In this document: piece by piece, positions 31,910 to 41,518 of the stretch | Layout: each line of letters begins with the position of its first letter | Position numbering within the stretch: the first letter of the stretch is position 1 | From: Ehrlichia ruminantium | GTDB lineage: Bacteria; Pseudomonadota; Alphaproteobacteria; Rickettsiales; Anaplasmataceae | DNA: 64,000 bases | NCBI RefSeq assembly: GCF_009728835.1 | Contig: NZ_CP033455.1 | Coordinates: forward strand, 1,376,548-1,440,547 | Reading direction: 5' to 3' | Notes under the pieces: model-generated | Databases searched by the model: none | The model's input: only the letters and a program-made list of their open reading frames with translations | Told to the model about the DNA's origin: nothing | Translations under genes and position numbers: made by a program

Positions 31910-32803
31910 ATGGATAACATTATGGTAAAATTTTCATGTTTGGGAATTGCACTTTCCTTGATAACTTTAGGACTGGCACATGACGCATTATCATCACCAG
32001 TTCCTATTGATTTTTCTAATGAAAGCGAAATGGTTGGCTTTTACACAAGCGGACATTACAATATAGAAGTACCCAAGTTCAGCAAAATATCTGCAAAATA
32101 TAAACATGAAAATCAAGATAAAGATTTAACTTTGTTTAGCCTAAAAGAAGAAAATACTGAATTAAATTTAAAAAAGCAGGACCAATTTACAAAAGGCTAT
32201 AACCCTGTATATAATAAAAACTACACTGGTTTCTCAGGAGCTATTGGGTATTCAGGAGGAGGTCTAAGAATAGAATTAGAAGGAGCATTCACAAAATTTG
32301 ATGTAGACAAACAAAAGTATAAATTTCAAGACAACCATAGATATTTCGCCTTAGCAAAAGGTGATACATTAACTACTACAAAAAATCCTACACCACCACC
32401 ACCACCACCAGGGGATAATAATGCTTATAATTATATAACCGCAAAAAATGAAGGTTTAAGTATTATTTCTTTAACGTTAAATGCATGTTATGACATGATA
32501 ATTGGTAATTCTTATTTAATACCAAGTGCATGTATTGGTATAGGAAAAGGTGTAACTAATTTCTTAGGAGCAACAAACATTAAAACTATATACAAAGCAA
32601 AGTTAGGTTTCGGGTTCTTGCTATCACCAAAAACTATCATATTTGTTAATGGATATTACGTTAAAGTTCCTGATGATGCCTTTAAGAATGTATCAATTCA
32701 ATATCAACATGAACTTGCAGCAGATCCAAAACATATAGAGCCTGTCATTTTGTTTAATGCAGATTATTACGGTGGTGAAATTGGGTTGAGGTTTATTCTG
32801 TAG
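31910..32803 (+). CDS. MAP1/P28-family outer-membrane protein, first paralog of the cluster
   Basis: A 297-residue surface antigen-family protein (beta-barrel porin-like family of Ehrlichia). A hydrophobic signal segment lies within residues 5-29, so the true start may be the second ATG at 31922. Family blocks are seen: GFSGAIGYSGGGLRIELEGA near 107, NHRYFALAKG near 142, LNACYD near 195, ACIGIG near 212 and the C-terminal GGEIGLRFIL. The insertion before the NACYD block has a proline run (P160 and P162-167) encoded by six CCA codons, unlike any other paralog here. It is isolated by 966 bases from the next gene, so it probably has its own promoter. Confidence 0.9.
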   Translation: MDNIMVKFSCLGIALSLITLGLAHDALSSPVPIDFSNESEMVGFYTSGHYNIEVPKFSKISAKYKHENQDKDLTLFSLKEENTELNLKKQDQFTKGYNPVYNKNYTGFSGAIGYSGGGLRIELEGAFTKFDVDKQKYKFQDNHRYFALAKGDTLTTTKNPTPPPPPPGDNNAYNYITAKNEGLSIISLTLNACYDMIIGNSYLIPSACIGIGKGVTNFLGATNIKTIYKAKLGFGFLLSPKTIIFVNGYYVKVPDDAFKNVSIQYQHELAADPKHIEPVILFNADYYGGEIGLRFIL

Positions 32804-33769
32804 ATTTATTTAGTATAATACAGAACGCTTTAAGTTATACTTACTATTGTTATCGACAGTGTTACTGTATACCTATTTGTTACTTTTCTCATTTCGCATG
32901 ATTCATAGGTAGTTTAAAAGTTTTATAAAACTACATAAAGTCTTTACAAGATTGTTAGATCAACTGAATTTAGCAACTGTTGTTTACTTATCTTAGCACT
33001 TAGAGATCTATACGTACTTATGTATGCAATCACGGAATACCTTACAAAAACAACATAAATCAAGCAAACTTAACTTGCATTTATTACATCAGGCATCAAT
33101 ATTACTATAGCATACAAGACTTAAGTAGTGTATGTTTCACGTGAAACATCACAACACAAATTATTGTATTCAATTATATAAGTTATTCATTATTAGTTAT
33201 TAACAGACAAAAAATATTAGCTACTACAAAATTTTTTACAGATAAAATTAGTTTTTTAAACTATATAGTGAACATCTCAGTATCACACAATCCCGATACA
33301 AATTAACAATCTATTAACTTCAATATTGTCATAATACCTAATTACAATAAATGTATATTATATGCTACGTAGTATTAGTTTAACTTACTAGTATTAACAC
33401 ATTACACATTTAACATGATTAAACCAACATAAGTTATTGTTATACTAATATATTATTACTGAATGATTCCAAAATTTCCCGCTAAGTAACTACAAATTAT
33501 ATTATAATACAATTATAAATACTGTATTCTCCATCTGTTATCCTAAATGTAATACAAGACATTTCCTAAATATTTTACAAGTTTTTATTTGACTAAATAT
33601 TATTTATAGAATAAAACTAATTGTTACTATATTTTTATGCTTATATGCAAGTGTGTCAGGTTATGCTACAGTGTGTGTTGTCAGTTTCTTCAACTCTAAT
33701 ATACATAATCCTGAATTAACATGAGTGTGTAGCGCTTTTTAGGTTATTTATTTTAGTTGTTGGGTACAT
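32804..33769. other. Long spacer inside the map1 cluster, carrying a parS site
   Basis: 966 bp without a supported gene. It contains a perfect parS element at 33133-33148 and probably the promoter for the tightly packed run of paralogs that follows. Confidence 0.7.
33133..33148. promoter_or_regulatory. parS centromere site (perfect palindrome)
   Basis: TGTTTCACGTGAAACA, identical to the parS site in ybeY at 61699-61714 and matching the widely conserved bacterial consensus TGTTNCACGTGAAACA. It should be a nucleation site for ParB, encoded at 62759-63622. Its position inside the antigen cluster is unexpected. Confidence 0.92.
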
Positions 33770-34633
33770 ATGAGTTATAGTAAGTTTTTTTTACGTGTGG
33801 TAGCAATGTTGCTCATTCCACATGTTTCTTTAGCAGTTAACTCACATAAGAGTATTTATCAAGGCTTTTATACAGCTATTCAATACAAACCTGCAGGGCA
33901 TTATTTATCACACTTAGATATTAAAGAAGATGGGTATAATACTATTGATGCTTTTGCATTAAGAAAATTTTCTAGCGTAAAAAATGTACAAGTTAATACT
34001 ACGTTGGCTGCTACATTAGGAAACCAAGATAATTTTACTATTGGGTATAATCCGCATTATGAAAACAGTTACTTAGGAATTTCTGGTGTATTAGGATGTT
34101 ACTACCATAATGGTCTTAGAGTAGAATCTGAAGTATCATATAAGGCATTCCAATTGAAAAATGAAGGGTATAAGATCCTTGATCATGAGAAATATTTTGC
34201 ATTAGCAAGGTCAGCTTCTAGTTATGGTCGTATTACCCGGTTTTTTACTCCCAATGAATATGTTACATTAATGAATAATGGGATTAAATCAACATCACTA
34301 TTAGTTAATGCTTGCTATGATGTAAATACTAAAATAAAAAATTTAGTTACATACTCATGTATTGGGTTTGGTGCAGACTTAGTAGATTTCTTAGGCAAGT
34401 ATAGTATCAAACCTTCATATCAAACTAAACTAGGCATTAGTTATCCTGTATCATCTAATATCATAGCTGTTGCAGAAGGTTATTACCATGGGTTATTAAG
34501 CAAAAGATTCGATAAAATACCTGTAACACAACAAAAGTACTTAAGGTTAAGTCCACCTGTCACTACTGCGTCAGCATTACTAAACATAAGATACTACGGT
34601 GGTAGTATAGGTGTAAGGTTTATTTTGGGGTAA
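33770..34633 (+). CDS. MAP1/P28-family outer-membrane protein paralog
   Basis: 287 residues with a clear signal peptide (about 1-22, ending VSLA). Family blocks include YNPHYENSYLGISGVLG near 92, EKYFALARS near 141, VNACYDVN near 182, CIGFGADLVDFLG near 199 and the end GGSIGVRFILG. Upstream of the NACYD block it has a basic insertion (RITRFFTPNEY). It is the first gene of the compact block of paralogs that continues to 45174; the next locus starts 84 bases later. Confidence 0.9.
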   Translation: MSYSKFFLRVVAMLLIPHVSLAVNSHKSIYQGFYTAIQYKPAGHYLSHLDIKEDGYNTIDAFALRKFSSVKNVQVNTTLAATLGNQDNFTIGYNPHYENSYLGISGVLGCYYHNGLRVESEVSYKAFQLKNEGYKILDHEKYFALARSASSYGRITRFFTPNEYVTLMNNGIKSTSLLVNACYDVNTKIKNLVTYSCIGFGADLVDFLGKYSIKPSYQTKLGISYPVSSNIIAVAEGYYHGLLSKRFDKIPVTQQKYLRLSPPVTTASALLNIRYYGGSIGVRFILG

Positions 34634-34716
34634 TTTTGAGAGTCTACGATGCTACTTACCTGTTTAAAATTTAGTATTTTTTTTATTAAGTTATATAAGT
34701 TAATGGTTATGCAGTT

Positions 34717-35442
34717 ATGAATAACAAAAAGATATTTAGTGGCTCTTTGCTATATAGAATAATATCTTTCTTTTTACTAACATCTGCATCTTTTAACTAT
34801 CCAAATAATATACCTAGTGTAAGTTTTAATTCTACTATAAGTCGTCCTTATAATTTTCCTATTACACAACACAATCATACTACAATATCTAGTTTACAGA
34901 ATCCTAGTATTAATATTACTAATCAAGTGTTTGACAATTTTCATGTAATATCTACCTGCTTACACAGCCACAAGTTTTATTTAGAACTCAAAAATTCAGC
35001 AGAAATTTCAAATAATATACTTTTTAATAATAAGTTCCATACATTACATAGCTGTAATACACATAGAAACACTGAAGTTACAGTAAACGGTCATCAAATA
35101 AGTACTTTTATATCTCTGGTTCAACAAAAAACATTATCTTTTTTTCTCTCTACTTATTACAAAGCAACATTTGATAATTTAGCTTTATCACACTCAGATA
35201 TAAAAAAGTTTTTTTTAGGTTTTTCCAAACAGCTGTACAAGTTTTTTTATAAGAGGAAGTTTATGGCAAGTTACGCTACTAATTTTAAAACTTTTACATG
35301 TAACAACAAAAAAATACTAACTTCTCTCTTCAAGTTAGTACAAAACAACCCTACTAGTGTTAAGACAACAATCTCTGCAATTAAACATCTAAATTTGTCA
35401 CATTCTTTCTTAAGTTACAACTATTTTAAGGTTATATTATGA
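34717..35442 (+). CDS. Highly degenerate MAP1-family paralog, still an open frame
   Basis: 241 residues. The N-terminus looks like a family signal peptide (MNNKKIFSGSLLYRII then SFFLLTSASF), but the conserved family blocks (YFALAR, NACYD, C-terminal GGEIGLRF) are missing. Only faint matches remain, such as FYLELKNSAE where paralogs have (F/L)R(L/I)ELEASYE. The sequence is rich in Lys, Asn, Ser and Phe. The position, strand and spacing mark it as a member of the series. Its stop overlaps the next paralog's start as ATGA, which may explain why the frame stays open. It could instead be a diverged gene with a new role. Confidence 0.6.
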   Translation: MNNKKIFSGSLLYRIISFFLLTSASFNYPNNIPSVSFNSTISRPYNFPITQHNHTTISSLQNPSINITNQVFDNFHVISTCLHSHKFYLELKNSAEISNNILFNNKFHTLHSCNTHRNTEVTVNGHQISTFISLVQQKTLSFFLSTYYKATFDNLALSHSDIKKFFLGFSKQLYKFFYKRKFMASYATNFKTFTCNNKKILTSLFKLVQNNPTSVKTTISAIKHLNLSHSFLSYNYFKVIL

Positions 35443-36272
35443 ATCACAAAAATATTTTTATACTGACATGTTTAATATTTCTGTTACCATCAGTATCCTT
35501 TTCGGAAAATAATGATAATTCTTCACTAAGCAATTACAAGTTTTATGTAAGTGGACAGTATAAACCAAGTATTTCATATTTTAATAAGTTCTCAGTAACA
35601 ATAAGAGATAATTATACACAGGCATTATTGTCATTAAAAGAAACCATGCCTCCTATTGCCAGTAATTTTATTGTCAGTGACAACAACCTTTCTAATTTCA
35701 CTGTACAGCACAATCCCACATATAAAAATAGTCTACTAGGAATTGGTGGAAATATGGGTATTAAATTAAATAACTATAGAGTAGAATTAGAGGTATCTTA
35801 TGAAAATTTTGACCTCAAAGTACCTAGTGAATACTTTTACGAGGACGCTTACAAGTACTTTCTTGTGAAGACTGAATCTCATCCTAGTTATAACAATCAT
35901 TATTATTATTTAATAAAAAATAACAGTATAAAAATATCACCAATTTTAGTTAATGTTTGTTATGACGTCCCACCTAAAAACACTCAAATATTTCCATACT
36001 TATGTGTTGGTGCAGGAATTAACGTTATAGATTTTCTTGATAAAGTACATTTCAAATTTTCATACCAAGCTAAAATTGGCATCAGCTATTTCGTTTTACC
36101 AAATTTAGCATTATTTATTGATGGATCTTTTCATAGTCATCTATCTAATGAACTGACTTACATACCTACTTATGGTATCAATTCTAATTATCATAACCTA
36201 TCACAGGCATCATCAGTAAGACTCAACATTAATTTTCTCAGCAGTAGCATTGGAATTAGGTTTATTTATTAA
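35439..36272 (+). CDS. MAP1/P28-family outer-membrane protein paralog
   Basis: 277 residues; signal peptide about 1-22 (ends VSFS). Blocks: FYVSGQYKPSISYFNKFSV, LLGIGGNMGIKLNNYRVELE, YKYFLVKTE in place of the usual YRYFALAR, LVNVCYDV, CVGAGINVIDFLD and C-terminal SIGIRFIY. It begins inside the stop codon of the degenerate locus upstream (ATGA), so translation is probably coupled to it. The next paralog starts 15 bases after the stop. Confidence 0.9.
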   Translation: MNHKNIFILTCLIFLLPSVSFSENNDNSSLSNYKFYVSGQYKPSISYFNKFSVTIRDNYTQALLSLKETMPPIASNFIVSDNNLSNFTVQHNPTYKNSLLGIGGNMGIKLNNYRVELEVSYENFDLKVPSEYFYEDAYKYFLVKTESHPSYNNHYYYLIKNNSIKISPILVNVCYDVPPKNTQIFPYLCVGAGINVIDFLDKVHFKFSYQAKIGISYFVLPNLALFIDGSFHSHLSNELTYIPTYGINSNYHNLSQASSVRLNINFLSSSIGIRFIY

Positions 36273-36287
36273 TTATGGTATTCACAC

Positions 36288-37160
36288 ATGAAAAAGTTAC
36301 ATTATCTAAATTTTATACTAGTACTACTAATAACATATCTTTTACCACAAATAGCTTTTTCAGAGGCTAATATAGTAAAACCCTATGTAACAATAAACTA
36401 TCAACCAAGTATATCAAACTTCAGAAACTTTAACATAAAAGAAACTGATTTTGATACAAAAGGAACATTAGGAGTACATATAAATACTCGAAATATTTCA
36501 GTTCATGAGTTACAAAAAACACCCCATAATTTTATATCATCACACAACAAACATTATCAACACTATGATAATGATTTATCAGCATTCACTACATCTATTG
36601 GAGCTTCATTAAAAAATTTGAGAATAGAACTTGAAGGTGCATATAAAACATTTGATGTATCAGACCTTGTGCAACATGTAATCAAAGATGCACACAGATT
36701 ATTTGCTATACCACGAGAATTAATCTTTCACGATATGCTCGCATTTAATGATCCTTCTATACCTAAATACTCTACTGGTCATACTATCCTAAAAAATAAT
36801 GGGTTAACTATTATATCTAATATGATAAACCTATGTTATGAAAAGAAACGTAATAACCTAACACCATATATATGTTTTGGTATTGGTGGAGACTTTATAG
36901 AAATCTTCGATACAATGAAAATAAAGGCTGCATATCAGGGGAAAATTGGTATAAGTTATTCAATTACTCCAAACACAACCCTTCTTATCAGTGGACAATA
37001 TCATAAAGTCATAGGGAACCAATTCAAAGATTTACCTACTATACAGATTTTTGAATTAAAGAGATTACCTAACAGACAACCAGAATATGATGTTACTGCA
37101 TTGCTAACACTTGATATAGAGTACTTTAGCAGTGAAGTTGGTTTAAGTTTTACATTTTAG
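36288..37160 (+). CDS. MAP1/P28-family outer-membrane protein paralog
   Basis: 290 residues; signal peptide about 1-26 (ends IAFS). Blocks: NYQPSISNFRNFNIKETDFD, SIGASLKNLRIELEGAYKTF, AHRLFAIPRE (variant of YRYFALAR), INLCYEKK (variant of NACYD), CFGIGGDFIEIFD, and the end SSEVGLSFTF. It has more departures from the consensus than its downstream neighbours. It sits in the compact block with 15- and 27-base gaps on either side. Confidence 0.9.
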   Translation: MKKLHYLNFILVLLITYLLPQIAFSEANIVKPYVTINYQPSISNFRNFNIKETDFDTKGTLGVHINTRNISVHELQKTPHNFISSHNKHYQHYDNDLSAFTTSIGASLKNLRIELEGAYKTFDVSDLVQHVIKDAHRLFAIPRELIFHDMLAFNDPSIPKYSTGHTILKNNGLTIISNMINLCYEKKRNNLTPYICFGIGGDFIEIFDTMKIKAAYQGKIGISYSITPNTTLLISGQYHKVIGNQFKDLPTIQIFELKRLPNRQPEYDVTALLTLDIEYFSSEVGLSFTF

Positions 37161-37187
37161 CAAAACTCATCAATAAGGAATATTTTT

Positions 37188-37955
37188 ATGAATAACAAGA
37201 AAAGTATTACAAAAATGTACATAGTAGCATTACTTTCTCTTACGTTATTACCTGTAGAATCATTTTCAGTATTGATAGATAATATCACTAAAAATGAAGG
37301 AAAATATTCCCACATATACATCACTAGCCAATATAAGCCTACTGTATTACATTTTAAGAATTTCTCACTAAAAGAAATAAATGAAACAAAACACGATGAT
37401 ACTCTTATTCAATATGATACAAAATTTCATAATAACATTCATAGTTTCAGTTGGTCAATTGGCTATTCATCTCTTGGATTAAGACTTGATATAGAAGGTT
37501 CTCATGAGAAATTCAACATGGAAAACTCAGATACCATACCAACAATAAATAACAACAAGCATCTTTTAACAACATATACAGCAATCACCAAAGGTTCCAC
37601 TGATAAAAGTAATCATATCATCATTACATCTTTTATGGTGAACACCTGTTATGATATTACAATAGGAAATTCATCTATAGCCCCATATTTATGCACAGGT
37701 ATCGGCGGGGATACTATAAACTTTTTCAATACAACATATCTAAAATTTGCATATCAAGGAAAAATTGGCATAAGTTATCGGTTAAATAATAACTTCGTTC
37801 TTTTTGCTAATACATATTATCACAAAATCATGGGTAATAAATTTAAAGATTTATATATCCATACTCCTTCAAAAGTCATACCTGTGTTAGCTAACCTTGA
37901 TATTGGGTACTTTGGTAGCGAAATTGGGCTAAGGATTATATTTAATAAATTATAA
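37188..37955 (+). CDS. MAP1/P28-family outer-membrane protein paralog (shortest intact)
   Basis: 255 residues, the shortest intact paralog here; the first and second variable regions are contracted. Signal peptide about 1-27 (ends ESFS). The YRYFALAR block is replaced by KHLLTTYTAIT, but VNTCYDI, CTGIGGDTINFFN, AYQGKIGISY and the end GSEIGLRIIF are kept. A TAAGGAA-type ribosome site precedes the ATG. The next paralog follows after 16 bases. Confidence 0.9.
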   Translation: MNNKKSITKMYIVALLSLTLLPVESFSVLIDNITKNEGKYSHIYITSQYKPTVLHFKNFSLKEINETKHDDTLIQYDTKFHNNIHSFSWSIGYSSLGLRLDIEGSHEKFNMENSDTIPTINNNKHLLTTYTAITKGSTDKSNHIIITSFMVNTCYDITIGNSSIAPYLCTGIGGDTINFFNTTYLKFAYQGKIGISYRLNNNFVLFANTYYHKIMGNKFKDLYIHTPSKVIPVLANLDIGYFGSEIGLRIIFNKL

Positions 37956-37971
37956 AATAGGTCATATACTT

Positions 37972-38868
37972 ATGAAAAAGAAAATTAATATTGCAAATGT
38001 TATATTACTAGCATCATTATCAGCATTCTTACCTATTAAATCATTCGCAATATACCCAAATAACAGCGACAACACTCAAGTACCTGACAATCCTCAAATA
38101 TATTTAGGTACTAATTACAAATTAAGTATTTCCCACTTTACAGATTTTTCAGTACAAGAAAGTTATAGAAAAGTAGATATTATTGGCCTAAAAAGTAATG
38201 TGCCAGATACTAAATACGATACACTTAGAGTAGCTGAAAATTTTAATACTGAATATAATCCAGTATTCAAAAATAACTTTAGTGGACTCAGTGGAACACT
38301 TGGATACTATTCAGATAAAGGTTTTAGACTAGAACTGGAAGCTTCTTACCAGAACTTTGACGTTAAACCACATAAAAATTACAACACAGAAAATGATGCT
38401 TATAGATATTTCGCTCTAGTTCGTAATAAGGCAAAAGACGCATTCCAACCAGAAAAGGATGTCCAAGATTCAGCAAAAAACTATAGATCTTTTTACTCTT
38501 TTATGAGAAACGACGGTGTATCTATTACATCCGTGATGTTCAGCGGATGTTACGATTTATTACTTAACAACGACTTAAAAATATCATCTTATGCATGTGC
38601 AGGTATTGGTGGAGATTTTATAGAGTTCTTCAATGCAATAAAGATAAAGTTTGCATATCAAGCTAAGTTAGGTATTAGTTATTCCTTATCACCTTCTGTT
38701 CATGTATTCGCTGACACTTATTACCACAAATCTGTAGGTAACCAATTCAAAAATTTACGCGTTCAATACGCACATACATTTAAATATGCGCCCTTTTTTA
38801 CCTCAGCAGAAGCTAGTCTCAACGTGGGGTATTTCGGAGGAGAATTAGGATTTAGATTTATATTTTAA
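37972..38868 (+). CDS. MAP1/P28-family outer-membrane protein paralog
   Basis: 298 residues; signal peptide about 1-26 (ends KSFA). Blocks: IYLGTNYKLSISHFTDFSV, FSGLSGTLGYYSDKGFRLEL, AYRYFALVRN, FSGCYDLL, ACAGIGGDFIEFFN and the end GGELGFRFIF. The insertion between YRYFALVR and the GCYD block is long and charged (about 40 residues). The following gene starts after 23 bases with a GGAGAAA ribosome site. Confidence 0.92.
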   Translation: MKKKINIANVILLASLSAFLPIKSFAIYPNNSDNTQVPDNPQIYLGTNYKLSISHFTDFSVQESYRKVDIIGLKSNVPDTKYDTLRVAENFNTEYNPVFKNNFSGLSGTLGYYSDKGFRLELEASYQNFDVKPHKNYNTENDAYRYFALVRNKAKDAFQPEKDVQDSAKNYRSFYSFMRNDGVSITSVMFSGCYDLLLNNDLKISSYACAGIGGDFIEFFNAIKIKFAYQAKLGISYSLSPSVHVFADTYYHKSVGNQFKNLRVQYAHTFKYAPFFTSAEASLNVGYFGGELGFRFIF

Positions 38869-38891
38869 TAATAAGAAATAGGAGAAATTTT

Positions 38892-39740
38892 ATGTATAAC
38901 AATAAAAAATCTATTATATTAGGAACAGCTTTTACACTTTTATTATCATTTTTGCCTATTGCATCTTTCTCAGCAAACCAGACTGAGGAAATTGTATCTA
39001 ACCCTGTCTCTTCTGGTATATACTTTACAGGACAATACAAGCCAGGAATTTCCAATTTTACTAATTTTTCAGCAAAAGAAACTAACTTTAATACAACAAA
39101 ATTAGCAAGATTAAAAAAAGATGCAAAACCAGAGAACCTTCTTGGAAGTGCCGATAATTTCGTAGATACATATTCTGTAAAATTCCAAAATAATATAATA
39201 AGTTTTAGTGGAATTATAGGGTACACTACCCCCCAAGGAATAAGACTAGAAATAGAAGGTGCATACGAATCATTTGATGTAAAAAGTCCTGAAGGATATT
39301 CCAGCGATAGTGCTTACTATAGATACTTCGCTTTAGTACGCAGTATGAACAAAGAGAAGCCTAAAGAGTTTACTGTAATGAAGAATAATGGGCTATCCGT
39401 TACATCTATAATGTTAAATGGATGTTATGATTTTCGTTTAAATGATCTACCACTATCACCTTATGTATGCGCAGGTATTGGTGAAGATTTTATTGAGTTC
39501 TTCGATACTTTACACATCAAACTTGCATATCAAGGTAAAGTTGGTCTTAACTATTACTTATCTCCTAAAATCAGCTTATTTGTTGATGGATACTATCATC
39601 ATATTATAGGTAATCAGTTCAAAAATTTACATATTCACCATTCTATTGAGCTTTCTGATTTTCCTAAAAGCTCTTCTGCAGTTGCTACTCTCGACATAGG
39701 GTACTTTGGTGGTGAAGTTGGAGCAAGATTTATATTTTAA
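38892..39740 (+). CDS. MAP1/P28-family outer-membrane protein paralog
   Basis: 282 residues; signal peptide about 1-27 (ends ASFS). Blocks: IYFTGQYKPGISNFTNFSAK, ISFSGIIGYTTPQGIRLEIE, YRYFALVRS, LNGCYDFR, CAGIGEDFIEFFD and GGEVGARFIF. The GxGEDFIEFFD form is shared with the genes on either side, which suggests this sub-block grew by local duplication. Gap to the next gene: 21 bases. Confidence 0.92.
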   Translation: MYNNKKSIILGTAFTLLLSFLPIASFSANQTEEIVSNPVSSGIYFTGQYKPGISNFTNFSAKETNFNTTKLARLKKDAKPENLLGSADNFVDTYSVKFQNNIISFSGIIGYTTPQGIRLEIEGAYESFDVKSPEGYSSDSAYYRYFALVRSMNKEKPKEFTVMKNNGLSVTSIMLNGCYDFRLNDLPLSPYVCAGIGEDFIEFFDTLHIKLAYQGKVGLNYYLSPKISLFVDGYYHHIIGNQFKNLHIHHSIELSDFPKSSSAVATLDIGYFGGEVGARFIF

Positions 39741-39761
39741 CATAAATATAAGGGAAAATTT

Positions 39762-40586
39762 ATGAATTACAAAAATGCATTGCTAGGGGTTGCACTTGTA
39801 TTATCACTATTACCTATTCAATCATTTTCAGGACCTATAAGTAATAATGATGATAATCAAAAAACTGGGCTATATATTAGTGGACAATATAAGCCAGGAG
39901 TTCAAAACTTTAATATCCTGTCAGCAACAGAGACGAATATTAATTCTGAAAAATTATTGTGGCTTAAGAGCAGTTTTACAGCAGATATCAAAAAGTTTAG
40001 TAACTTTTCAGATACTTCTGGTCCAAACTTTCAGGACAGCAGCACCGGTTTCGGTGCGGCTGTTGGATATCTTTTTCATAAAGGTATAAGATTAGAAATC
40101 GAAGCTTCCTATGAAAAATTCGACATTAACATCTATGACCAATGTGAAGGAGCACTAGAACCTTGTCGGCATTTCGCTTTAGTCAGACCTATGAATATCC
40201 ACCGCTATGGACAATTCACCGTATTGAAAAATACCGGCTTATCTGTAACATCAATTATGTTTAACGGATGCTACAATATTTTATCAAACAAGTTAGAAGT
40301 ATCACCTTACGTATGTGTAGGTATTGGTCAAGATTTGATAGACTTCTTTGAGGCTACACATGTTAAGTTAGCTTACCAAGGCAAGATAGGTATTAGTTAT
40401 TCACTGCTACCCGATGTTACCCTATTTGTCGATGGATATTACCACAGGGTAATAAATAACCAATTTAAAAATTTAAAGGTACTTGATCCTGTTGAGCTAA
40501 AATATTCTCCTAAAATTACTACTGCAATAGTAACTATGAACGTAATTTATTTTGGGGGTGAAGCTGGAATACGATTTACATTTTAA
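39762..40586 (+). CDS. MAP1/P28-family outer-membrane protein paralog
   Basis: 274 residues; signal peptide about 1-25 (ends QSFS). Blocks: LYISGQYKPGVQNFNILSAT, GAAVGYLFHKGIRLEIEASY, CRHFALVRP, FNGCYNIL, CVGIGQDLIDFFE and GGEAGIRFTF. It has an extra Cys pair in the second variable region (QCEGALEPC, near 125-133) that the neighbours lack, possibly a disulfide in an exposed loop. Gap to the next gene: about 20 bases. Confidence 0.92.
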   Translation: MNYKNALLGVALVLSLLPIQSFSGPISNNDDNQKTGLYISGQYKPGVQNFNILSATETNINSEKLLWLKSSFTADIKKFSNFSDTSGPNFQDSSTGFGAAVGYLFHKGIRLEIEASYEKFDINIYDQCEGALEPCRHFALVRPMNIHRYGQFTVLKNTGLSVTSIMFNGCYNILSNKLEVSPYVCVGIGQDLIDFFEATHVKLAYQGKIGISYSLLPDVTLFVDGYYHRVINNQFKNLKVLDPVELKYSPKITTAIVTMNVIYFGGEAGIRFTF

Positions 40587-40609
40587 TTAATATACTTATA
40601 GAGATGTTT

Positions 40610-41509
40610 ATGACAAAAAATAAAAAGTTAATTCTGAACACAGCGTTAGTACTTTCATTACTGTCTTTTCTACCTAATCAGGTACTTTCAATTCCGACAA
40701 ATAATAGTACAAACAAATACTCTGGTTTATATTTTGCTGGAAATTATAAACTAGACTTTCCTGTACTTAACAAGTTTTCAATAAAAGAAACCAATTTTAA
40801 TACTAAGCAAGTAATTGGCCTAAGCAAAAAAAGAGAAGCAAATACTCATGACATACTAAGTTATCATTCTGCATTTAATGAACCTTACACACCAAAATTT
40901 CAGAATATTACATCAAATTTTAGTGGAACAATTGGGTATTTTTACACTAATAACTTAAATTTTGAAGTAGAGGTTCATTACGAAAAATTTGATGCAGAAA
41001 TCCCTACAGGATTTATTTATGCTGACTACATAAAAGATGCTTATAGATATTTTGCTTTAGCAAGAGAAACTTCATCTTCTATATCAGATGCTTCACTAAA
41101 AACTACCCCTAAATATAATAATTATGTTGTAATGAAAAATAACGGAATATCTATTATTTCTGTGATGGCCAATAACTGCTATCAATTTTTTACATCACAA
41201 TCTAATAAAATATCATCTCACATATGTGGAGGCATTGGTACAGATCTAATACATTTTTTCGATAAATTACATACAAAACTTGCATGCCAAGTCAAATTAG
41301 GTATTAGCTATTCACCATTTTCTCATTACCAATTGTTTGCTAATGTATATTATCACGATGTTATAGGAAATAATTTCAACAAATTAAAAACTACACATAA
41401 CGTTCTTGGTAAAAATACTAAAAGTATAGAACTTGATAATATTTCAGCAACAGCAACTCTAAATATCAACTATTTTGGTAGTGAAGTCGGATTAAGGTTT
41501 ATACTTTAA
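40610..41509 (+). CDS. MAP1/P28-family outer-membrane protein paralog
   Basis: 299 residues from the ATG at 40610; an ATG two codons earlier (40604) is in frame, but the GAG ribosome site overlaps it and is better spaced for 40610. Signal peptide ends VLS near residue 27. Blocks: LYFAGNYKLDFPVLNKFSIK, NFSGTIGYFYTNNLNFEVEV, AYRYFALARE, ANNCYQFF (variant of NGCYD), CGGIGTDLIHFFD and GSEVGLRFIL. Several key positions differ (C in place of Y in the ACQVKLGISY block), hinting at relaxed constraint. Its stop overlaps the ribosome site of the pseudogene downstream. Confidence 0.9.
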   Translation: MTKNKKLILNTALVLSLLSFLPNQVLSIPTNNSTNKYSGLYFAGNYKLDFPVLNKFSIKETNFNTKQVIGLSKKREANTHDILSYHSAFNEPYTPKFQNITSNFSGTIGYFYTNNLNFEVEVHYEKFDAEIPTGFIYADYIKDAYRYFALARETSSSISDASLKTTPKYNNYVVMKNNGISIISVMANNCYQFFTSQSNKISSHICGGIGTDLIHFFDKLHTKLACQVKLGISYSPFSHYQLFANVYYHDVIGNNFNKLKTTHNVLGKNTKSIELDNISATATLNINYFGSEVGLRFIL

Positions 41510-41518
41510 GGAGGTCAT

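Noticed and set aside
38858-39226. 122-codon minus-strand frame over a map1 paralog
   Set aside because: It lies antisense to the signal peptide and first domain of an intact paralog.
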